5,066 nt of DNA, taken from an uncultured Bacteroidales bacterium. Lineage in GTDB: Bacteria > Bacteroidota > Bacteroidia > Bacteroidales > P3. Position numbers and translations under genes: made by a program. Where the stretch lies: the NCBI GenBank assembly GCA_900319595.1, contig ONOZ01000102.1, positions 1-5,066 of the forward strand, in the 5' to 3' direction. Within the stretch, counting starts at the first letter, position 1; every line of letters begins with the position of its first letter. Of this stretch, positions 1 through 5,066 are shown one piece after another. The notes below the pieces were generated by a model. It did no database searches. It was not told where the DNA came from and worked only from the letters and a program-made list of their open reading frames with translations.

Positions 1-406
1 CTAAATATTCTTTTAATTCTTTGATATTTATTACTCCATTTACAATATCGTTGCCAATGTCTTCTATATTTGTCAAACCTTTTTCATTATAAAAGTTTTG
101 TAATTTATGAGTAATTCTCTTCCTACTATAATAATAGCCAAGATAACCTAACGGTGCTGAAATTTGTCCGTAAGCCGTTTTAAAAAATAGTTGTAAATAT
201 CTGGCATAGCAATCCAATTTTTCTTTCCTGTGCTGTTTGTCGTCGATAAAATCCTGCACTAAAACATCAATCATTGACCAATCTTGCTCTATAATCGAAG
301 TGTATTGGGTATGTAAAGAATCTAAATCTATACTATCCGTATTTTGCGACCAAGAAAAACTAACGGATAATAAAAAACATAGTATGCAAATTATAGTTCT
401 ATACAT
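1..406 (-). CDS. Hypothetical exported protein, C-terminus cut by window edge
   Basis: This reading frame is open for 135 codons from an ATG at 406-404 to the left edge with no stop, so the C-terminus is missing. The cta at 1-3 is out of frame and is not its stop. The N-terminus is a likely Sec signal peptide: MYR, a hydrophobic stretch at residues 5-17 (IICILCFLLSVSF), then a polar SWSQN region, with cleavage probably near residue 20. There is no convincing lipobox. The rest is mixed charged and aromatic, with an aromatic- and glycine-containing patch near residues 79-93 (YGQISAPLGYLGYYY) followed by a basic, probably helical part. I do not recognise the family. It starts 46 bp after the ispG stop on the same strand, with no TAnnTTTG promoter in the gap, so it is probably co-transcribed with ispG. 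The signal peptide, long open frame and ordinary codon use favour a real gene; function is unknown. Confidence 0.72.
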   Translation of the reverse strand, partial: MYRTIICILCFLLSVSFSWSQNTDSIDLDSLHTQYTSIIEQDWSMIDVLVQDFIDDKQHRKEKLDCYARYLQLFFKTAYGQISAPLGYLGYYYSRKRITHKLQNFYNEKGLTNIEDIGNDIVNGVINIKELKEYL

Positions 407-452
407 TGTTATACTTATTTCATTTACAATATTGCGTTAATAAGGAATCAAG

Positions 453-1742
453 TTACTTCTCACTCCACTTTCCGTCTTGTTTGATAATTGCAATCAATTC
501 ATTTACAGCATTATTTTCATCAACGTGCGACATTATCAAATCCTTCCCTTTGTACAAATTAACCGTACCATTACCTGCTCCAATATAACCATAATCCGCA
601 TCTGCCATCTCTCCAGGTCCATTGACAATACAACCCATCACAGCAATTTTTAGTCCTTTTAAATGAGACAATGCTTGTTTTACCTTCTCTAATGCCTGCT
701 CTATATCATATTTTGTGCGACCACATGACGGACAAGCAACAAATTCAGCCTTATATCTCTCTATCCCCAACGATTGCAACACATCTTTCAATGTTTGATT
801 AGATATTTGATTCTCAGCTTTGTACAAATCATCTTTTGTAATTCTATCTTCCAATAAATCTAATGAAATCTTACCTATATTATATATATCATTATTTTTA
901 TCGTTTAGAAGATTGGCAATTTGCTTAGCGACTGAGATTTCGTTTTCTGGTTTTTCAGTCAAAGAAACCCTTATAGTATCTCCAATTCCCTGCAATATCA
1001 AAGGAACAATACCGCAAATACTTTTTATCCTTCCATCTTGTCCATTTCCTGCTTCAGTTACTCCCAAATGAAGTGGATAATACATTCTTTCTTTTTGCAT
1101 CATATCCACCAGTATCTTATTAGCACGATACATTACAGGCACATCACTCGCTTTCATAGATACAACAATCTTATGAAAATCCATTTCGTTGAACATTCGC
1201 AAGAATTCCATTGCACTATGAGCCATTGCTATCGGAGTATTACCATATTTATATAAAATTCTTTCACTTAGTGAGCCATGATTTACTCCTATACGAATAG
1301 CCGTACTATGTTTTTTGCAAATATCTATTAGCGGAGCAATGTTGTCTTGTGCTTTCTTTAAAACATCTGCATAATCTTTTTCTGTAAAATCGGTTTTCCA
1401 TTTCCTATCTACATAATTGCCAGGATTGATACGAATTTTCTCTACAACAGACGCACTAATCTCAGCTGCTTTTGGATTAAAATGAATATCAGCAATCAGT
1501 GGCACAGATATATTCCTTTTTATCAATTCATTTTTTATATTATATAAATTTTCGGCTTGTGATATATCAGCAGCAGTTATTCGCACCATCTGACAGCCTT
1601 GTTCTACCATACGGATAGTTTGTGCTACCGTTGCCATAGTATCAAGTGTATCCGTATTTGTCATTGACTGTACTACAATAGGATATCCTCCACCAATAAT
1701 GATATCCCCTATTCTTACCTCCAAAGATTTATTTTGTTGCAT
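453..1742 (-). CDS. ispG: 4-hydroxy-3-methylbut-2-enyl diphosphate synthase (IspG/GcpE), compact form
   Basis: Cytoplasmic [4Fe-4S] enzyme of the MEP isoprenoid pathway, which reductively converts MEcPP to HMBPP, the substrate of IspH. From the ATG at 1742 it has 429 residues. The TIM-barrel part (about 10-265) shows VQSMTNTDT (24-32), PLIADIHFNP (81-90), KIRINPGN (102-109), NHGSLSERI (154-162), SMKASD (195-200), LHLGVTEAG (224-232) and GDTIRVSL (254-261). The C-terminal cluster domain has CPSCGR (337-342) and GCIVNGPGE (370-378), giving ligands Cys337, Cys340, Cys371 and Glu378, so the enzyme looks intact. NHGSLSERI, EAGNGQDGR and GPGEMADADYGYIGAG resemble the long plant/Bacteroidota type, usually over 600 residues, yet only about 65 residues (266-332) join the two domains here. 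A GTG at 1748, two codons upstream, is the only other start before an in-frame stop at 1757-1755; ATG is preferred. It heads the leftward unit. The family call is very secure. Confidence 0.96.
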   Translation of the reverse strand: MQQNKSLEVRIGDIIIGGGYPIVVQSMTNTDTLDTMATVAQTIRMVEQGCQMVRITAADISQAENLYNIKNELIKRNISVPLIADIHFNPKAAEISASVVEKIRINPGNYVDRKWKTDFTEKDYADVLKKAQDNIAPLIDICKKHSTAIRIGVNHGSLSERILYKYGNTPIAMAHSAMEFLRMFNEMDFHKIVVSMKASDVPVMYRANKILVDMMQKERMYYPLHLGVTEAGNGQDGRIKSICGIVPLILQGIGDTIRVSLTEKPENEISVAKQIANLLNDKNNDIYNIGKISLDLLEDRITKDDLYKAENQISNQTLKDVLQSLGIERYKAEFVACPSCGRTKYDIEQALEKVKQALSHLKGLKIAVMGCIVNGPGEMADADYGYIGAGNGTVNLYKGKDLIMSHVDENNAVNELIAIIKQDGKWSEK

Positions 1743-1763
1743 ATCCACTTCTATTTAGTTTTG

Positions 1764-1771
1764 CAAATATA
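1764..1771 (-). promoter_or_regulatory. ispG: Predicted -7 promoter element for ispG
   Basis: On the minus strand this reads TATATTTG, an exact match to the Bacteroidota primary sigma factor -7 consensus TAnnTTTG, and it is followed by CAAAA. It sits 21 bp before the ispG ATG at 1742, implying a very short leader. I see no clear -33 TTTG at the usual distance, so the call rests on the -7 match and its position. Confidence 0.5.
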
Positions 1772-1846
1772 CAAAATAATTCTCATATAATAATATTGTA
1801 TATGTTATTGTTTATTTTAGACTCTAAATATATTATAAAAAAGTTG

Positions 1847-1854
1847 TATATTTG
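1847..1854 (+). promoter_or_regulatory. Predicted -7 promoter element for the TPR gene and downstream unit
   Basis: TATATTTG matches the Bacteroidota -7 consensus TAnnTTTG exactly. It lies 38 bp upstream of the ATG at 1893, which would give a 5' leader of roughly 30 nt. No clear -33 TTTG is visible at the usual spacing; the nearest T-rich stretch is TTTATTTTAG at 1811-1820. This is the only strong promoter candidate before the rightward genes. Confidence 0.5.
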
Positions 1855-1892
1855 CAAATCCTATACATTGGATTTAATAATAACATTCATAT

Positions 1893-3722
1893 ATGAAACG
1901 AAAATTATACATAATAATATATCTAATTTGTTTTGTATGTTCGTACTCAACTGTTTATGCTCAACAAAAACAAGATAAGCAACGTATGGATTACGAATTG
2001 GCAAGACAATATATTAGTGAGGAAAAATATATGGAAGCCATCTCTTTATTAGAAGATTTGGTCGATAAATATTTTCGCGATGATTACTATAAATTATTGA
2101 AGAATGCTTACATACAAACTCAAAATGCTAAAAAACAAGAGAAATTGATAAAAAAAGCAATAAAGAAAAGTAATAATAATTTTCGTTACATAATAGATTT
2201 GGGAACTTTCTATATTGATAATAACGAAAAGACAAAAGGAGAAAAGCAGTACGATAATGTATTAAAAGATATGCAAGCTAATAATAGCGAAATCGTACAA
2301 ATTGCCAACTATTTTTCACAACTCCGAAATTATGACTATGCCGTGAGAACGTATTTGAAGGGTCGTGAGATTTTTAAAGATGAAACAAAATATACTTACG
2401 AACTTACATATTTCTACCAATTACTTGGCAAAAACGAAGATATTGCTAAAGAATATCTTATCCTATTAAACAAAAATCCTAATATGCTAAATCAAATAGA
2501 AGTGAATATAAACAATCTTTTCGAACGAGATAAAGACGAGAAACTCTATGAGATTTTTAGCGAAACCGTGCTTGATGAAGTTAAAAAGCAACCTCAAAAG
2601 AAGGAAATAAATTTATTATATTATTGGCTATTAATACAAAACAATAACTATGCCTCTGCATTTATTCAAGCCAAAGCAATAGATAAGCGATTTAATGATT
2701 CCAAGGCCTATCAAGTCAATGATTTTAGTATAATAGCGATGAATAACCTACAATATGAGTATGCGTTGCAAGGGTTTGAACACTTACTAAAACAAGATAA
2801 GGAATTTGTGGCTAATTATAACGTCCTACAAAATCGTTTAACATGTTTATATAATCAATTTACGCAAAAGATTCACCATACAGATAAAGAAACGTCATCG
2901 CTCCAAAAAGAATATCACCAGACACTCAAGCTATTAGGATATAACAAAGAGTCCTCAGGCATAATGCAACAATACGCAAACTTACTTGCCTATCATTTGC
3001 ACCAACCAGAACAGGCCGTGGAATTATTAGATACTATTATCAATATGCGAGAAGTTTCCAATCTTATAAAAGCAGACTGCAAACTTACAAGAGCGGATAT
3101 ATATTTGATAAATGGCGATGTATGGGAGGCCAGTCTAACTTATAGTCAAGTGGATAAGGATTTTAAAAATGAAACTATTGGAAGTGAGGCAAAATTTCGC
3201 AATGCATGTCTATCCTATTTTACAGGAAATTTTGCCTGGGCTGAAAGTCAATTTGATGCTTTAAGATCTTCAACTACAAAGTTGATTGCAAATGATGCTA
3301 TGGAGTATTCGCTTTTGATTAAAGAGAATATGGACGAAGATAGTACTTATAAGGGTTTGACTTGGTTTGCTAATGCCGATTTCTGTTTGTATCAAAATCT
3401 CATTCCGCAGGCAGAAAAATACTTGGATTCCATAGAAATATGGTATGTCTCTCATCCGTTGTTTGACGAAGTATTATATAAACGAGCTGAGATTGCAATA
3501 AAACAAAACGATTATCACAAAGCTGACTCGTTATTGCAAGATATAATTACAAAATATCCGTACGATTTAAAGGCAGATGATGCCTTAATGCTATTGGCAC
3601 AACTAAACGAAGAGCAATTCAACGACAAAAACAAAGCAAAAGAGTATTACGAAAAAATCATCTTGGACTATCCATCATCTTTATACATTCAACAGGCACG
3701 AAAGAAGTATAAAGAATTGTGA
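1893..3722 (+). CDS. Exported tetratricopeptide (TPR) repeat protein, conserved Bacteroidota type
   Basis: A 609-residue protein that is almost wholly helical repeats behind a signal peptide (residues 1-23: MKRK, hydrophobic core 5-18, probable cleavage VYA|QQ). It should therefore lie in the periplasm or at the inner face of the outer membrane; no lipobox or further membrane segment is seen. TPR-like hairpins can be picked out near 31-64, 98-131, 132-165, 166-198, 275-305, 357-388, 392-425, 430-462, 485-520, 523-556 and 560-597. The last two, with A/Y spacing and KYPYD and DYPSSLY ends, are the most canonical and resemble those of BamD/YbgF-type envelope proteins. The stretch around 430-478 (SEAKFRNACLSYFTGNF, then KLIANDAMEYSLLIKEN) fits my memory of a conserved Bacteroidota TPR family without an assigned function. 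The ATG at 1893 is chosen because it gives the full signal peptide. It is first in the rightward unit, 43 bp before dtd. A scaffold or protein-binding role is inferred only. Confidence 0.9.
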   Translation: MKRKLYIIIYLICFVCSYSTVYAQQKQDKQRMDYELARQYISEEKYMEAISLLEDLVDKYFRDDYYKLLKNAYIQTQNAKKQEKLIKKAIKKSNNNFRYIIDLGTFYIDNNEKTKGEKQYDNVLKDMQANNSEIVQIANYFSQLRNYDYAVRTYLKGREIFKDETKYTYELTYFYQLLGKNEDIAKEYLILLNKNPNMLNQIEVNINNLFERDKDEKLYEIFSETVLDEVKKQPQKKEINLLYYWLLIQNNNYASAFIQAKAIDKRFNDSKAYQVNDFSIIAMNNLQYEYALQGFEHLLKQDKEFVANYNVLQNRLTCLYNQFTQKIHHTDKETSSLQKEYHQTLKLLGYNKESSGIMQQYANLLAYHLHQPEQAVELLDTIINMREVSNLIKADCKLTRADIYLINGDVWEASLTYSQVDKDFKNETIGSEAKFRNACLSYFTGNFAWAESQFDALRSSTTKLIANDAMEYSLLIKENMDEDSTYKGLTWFANADFCLYQNLIPQAEKYLDSIEIWYVSHPLFDEVLYKRAEIAIKQNDYHKADSLLQDIITKYPYDLKADDALMLLAQLNEEQFNDKNKAKEYYEKIILDYPSSLYIQQARKKYKEL

Positions 3723-3760
3723 AAATCAATAAAAATTAGATAATTAAATAAAAATCAATA
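3722..3760 (+). repeat. 10-bp direct repeat between the TPR gene and dtd
   Basis: AAAATCAATA occurs at 3722-3731, overlapping the last base of the TPR gene's stop codon, and again at 3751-3760, just before the dtd start. The gap between the genes is very A-rich, so chance is a reasonable explanation. The second copy lies where Bacteroidota genes often have an A-rich leader in place of a Shine-Dalgarno sequence. Confidence 0.3.
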
Positions 3761-3765
3761 CGGTT

Positions 3766-4218
3766 ATGCGAGTTGTAATCCAAAGATGTAAATATGCAAA
3801 AGTACATATAGAGGACAAAGAAACGACTTCTATAAAAAATGGTATGATGATACTTTTGGCTGTGGAAGATACAGATACACAAGAAGATATTGATTGGTTG
3901 GTAAAAAAAATTATTGCGTTAAGGATTTTTGATGACGATAAGGGTGTCATGAATTTAGATATTTTGCAAACCAAAGGAGAAATAATGGTGGTAAGTCAAT
4001 TTACTCTATTTGCTTCTACAAAGAAAGGAAACCGCCCTTCGTACCTCAGAAGTTCAAAACCTGAGTTTTCTTTGCCTATGTATGAAAAATTTGTATTATC
4101 TTTGCAAAATGTTTTTGGCAAAAAGATAGCAACAGGTCGGTTTGGTGCAGATATGAAGGTGGAATTATGTAACGATGGACCAGTAACTATTATTATGGAT
4201 ACAAAACTAAAAGAGTAA
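3766..4218 (+). CDS. dtd: D-aminoacyl-tRNA deacylase (DTD)
   Basis: Cytoplasmic proofreading enzyme that hydrolyses D-amino acids, classically D-Tyr, and also glycine mischarged on tRNA-Ala, from tRNA, recycling the tRNA and keeping D-residues out of proteins. It has 150 residues, the usual full length, and starts MRVVIQR as expected. The two signature active-site segments are intact: SQFTLFA at 77-83 (with Thr80) and the Gly-cisPro motif in NDGPVT at 136-141 (Gly138-Pro139), which reaches across the homodimer to exclude L-aminoacyl substrates. KGNRPSY (87-93) and GRFGADMKVEL (124-134) are also typical. Small departures are IQRCKYAKV near the N-terminus, where families often have IQRVSxASV, and Ala32 where Gly is common (LLAVE); neither is a catalytic position. 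The gap to the upstream TPR gene has no terminator or clear promoter, so co-transcription is likely. Confidence 0.96.
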   Translation: MRVVIQRCKYAKVHIEDKETTSIKNGMMILLAVEDTDTQEDIDWLVKKIIALRIFDDDKGVMNLDILQTKGEIMVVSQFTLFASTKKGNRPSYLRSSKPEFSLPMYEKFVLSLQNVFGKKIATGRFGADMKVELCNDGPVTIIMDTKLKE

Positions 4219-4308
4219 AGAATATTTTATGATATGTAACTAATTGTATTACAATAAAAAATAGATGATAGACAAACTAATATACTAATCACAAATAAGA
4301 AAAAAATA

Positions 4309-5066
4309 ATGTCAGCTTCCACAAATATAAACACGAAAAAGGTTACCGTACATACACTCGAAAATATGGTACATCGCTCAGAAAAAATTTCAATGATAAC
4401 TGCCTATGATTTTTCTATGGCAAAACTTGTAGATGCTTCTAATATAGATGTAATTTTAGTAGGTGATAGTGCAGCAAATGTTATGGCTGGTTATGAAACA
4501 ACTCTACCCATCACATTAGATGAAATGATTTATCATGCCAAAAGTGTAGTACGTGCAGTAAATAGAGCATTGGTCGTTGTAGATATGCCATTCGGTACAT
4601 ATCAAGGCAATAGCAAGATGGCTTTACAAAGTGCAATTCAAATAATGAAAGAAACACAGGCTGGAGCAATTAAATTGGAGGGTGGCAAAGAAGTTTTAGA
4701 GTCTATCTCTCGTATTTTGTCGGCAGGAATACCTGTTATGGGACATTTAGGACTTACTCCGCAATCAATAAATAAGTTTGGCACCTATGCTGTACGTGCA
4801 ACTACGCAGGACGAGGCAGAAAGAATTTTAGCCGATGCACATGCTTTGGAAGATGCAGGCTGTTTCGCATTGGTATTAGAAAAAATCCCTGCCGTATTAG
4901 CAAAAAGAATTTCAGATGAATTGACAATCCCTGTTATAGGAATTGGTGCGGGTAAATTTACAGATGGTCAAGTCTTAGTTTTACACGATATGTTGGGAAT
5001 AACACAAGATTTTTCTCCACGTTTCCTTCGTCGTTATCATTCTTTAGGCGATGAGATTCGCTCGGC
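4309..5066 (+). CDS. panB: 3-methyl-2-oxobutanoate hydroxymethyltransferase (PanB), 3' end cut by window
   Basis: Catalyses the first committed step of pantothenate (vitamin B5/CoA) synthesis: hydroxymethyl transfer from 5,10-methylene-tetrahydrofolate to 2-oxoisovalerate, forming ketopantoate, in the cytoplasm. 252 complete codons run from the ATG at 4309 to the right edge with no stop; about 20 residues are missing compared with the usual ~270. The fold is a (beta/alpha)8 barrel. Visible motifs are KISMITAYD (26-34), VGDSAANVMAG (51-61, metal ligand Asp53), VVDMPFGTYQG (90-100, metal ligand Asp92), IKLEGG (121-126, Lys122 and Glu124), GHLGLTPQSIN (145-155), VLEKIP (189-194, catalytic Glu191) and PVIGIGAG (208-215). 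The assigned residues correspond to Asp45, Asp84, Lys112, Glu114 and Glu181 of the E. coli enzyme. DSAANVMAG and PRFLRRY near the end are typical of Bacteroidales. It follows dtd after 90 bp without a recognisable terminator. Confidence 0.96.
   Translation, partial: MSASTNINTKKVTVHTLENMVHRSEKISMITAYDFSMAKLVDASNIDVILVGDSAANVMAGYETTLPITLDEMIYHAKSVVRAVNRALVVVDMPFGTYQGNSKMALQSAIQIMKETQAGAIKLEGGKEVLESISRILSAGIPVMGHLGLTPQSINKFGTYAVRATTQDEAERILADAHALEDAGCFALVLEKIPAVLAKRISDELTIPVIGIGAGKFTDGQVLVLHDMLGITQDFSPRFLRRYHSLGDEIRS

Larger units (their letters stand above)
1760..1858. repeat. Perfect 15-bp inverted repeat spanning the divergent promoters
   Basis: TTGTATATTTGCAAA occurs on the plus strand at 1844-1858 and on the minus strand at 1774-1760. 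The two arms match at all 15 positions and are separated by 69 bp of AT-rich sequence. Each arm holds a TATATTTG -7 element pointing outward to its own gene, ispG to the left and the TPR protein gene to the right. The identity extends on both sides of the 8-bp consensus. It may be two strong promoters sharing an extended -7 motif, or a shared regulator site overlapping both. Confidence 0.6.

Noticed and set aside
1..3. CTA at the left edge, which would read as a TAG stop on the minus strand
   Set aside because: The minus-strand gene starting at 406 uses codon triplets such as 404-406 and 2-4, so this triplet is out of frame and the gene continues past the edge.
237..588. Short plus-strand ORFs of 60-67 codons at 237-440 and 406-588
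   Set aside because: They lie opposite the exported-protein gene and the end of ispG, have no recognisable domain or promoter, and look like frame shadows.
820..1256. Plus-strand ORFs of 72-83 codons inside ispG
   Set aside because: They are antisense to the strongly conserved ispG reading frame and their composition is that of a shadow frame.
1311..1330. TTTGCAAATATC inside ispG, resembling the inverted-repeat arm
   Set aside because: It matches only part of the arm, lies within conserved coding sequence and has no gene start placed to use it.
3744..3974. Minus-strand 76-codon ORF over the start of dtd
   Set aside because: It is antisense to the conserved dtd frame and shows no independent coding evidence; the minus-strand 61-codon ORF at 3270-3455 inside the TPR gene is rejected likewise.
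4243..4255. ATTGT/ACAAT hairpin after dtd, followed by AAAAAA, considered as a terminator
   Set aside because: The stem is only 5 bp and AT-rich, and it is followed by A rather than T on the coding strand, so it does not look like an intrinsic terminator.

Overview
The window is AT-rich and comes from a member of the Bacteroidota, most likely the order Bacteroidales. Three things point there. PanB, the D-aminoacyl-tRNA deacylase and the catalytic parts of IspG read like Bacteroidales proteins. The divergent intergenic region carries TAnnTTTG-type -7 promoter elements. The genes lack clear Shine-Dalgarno sequences and have A-rich leaders instead. I see no rRNA, tRNA, CRISPR array or mobile element.

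The layout is two transcription units diverging from an intergenic region at about 1743-1892. Leftward lies ispG (isoprenoid MEP pathway), then, 46 bp downstream, a small predicted exported protein of unknown function that runs off the left edge. Rightward lie a 609-residue exported TPR-repeat protein, dtd (D-aminoacyl-tRNA deacylase) and panB (first step of pantothenate synthesis), which runs off the right edge about 20 residues short of its expected end. Gaps in the rightward set are 43 and 90 bp with no convincing terminator, so one operon is plausible, but its members do not share a pathway.

Most of this is housekeeping, and I found no new defence, mobile or biosynthetic system. The best leads are: (1) an IspG whose catalytic domains look like the long plant/Bacteroidota type but whose central extra domain is reduced to a short linker; (2) a perfect 15-bp inverted repeat that places the same -7 promoter element at the head of both divergent units; (3) two exported proteins of unknown function, one cut by the window edge.
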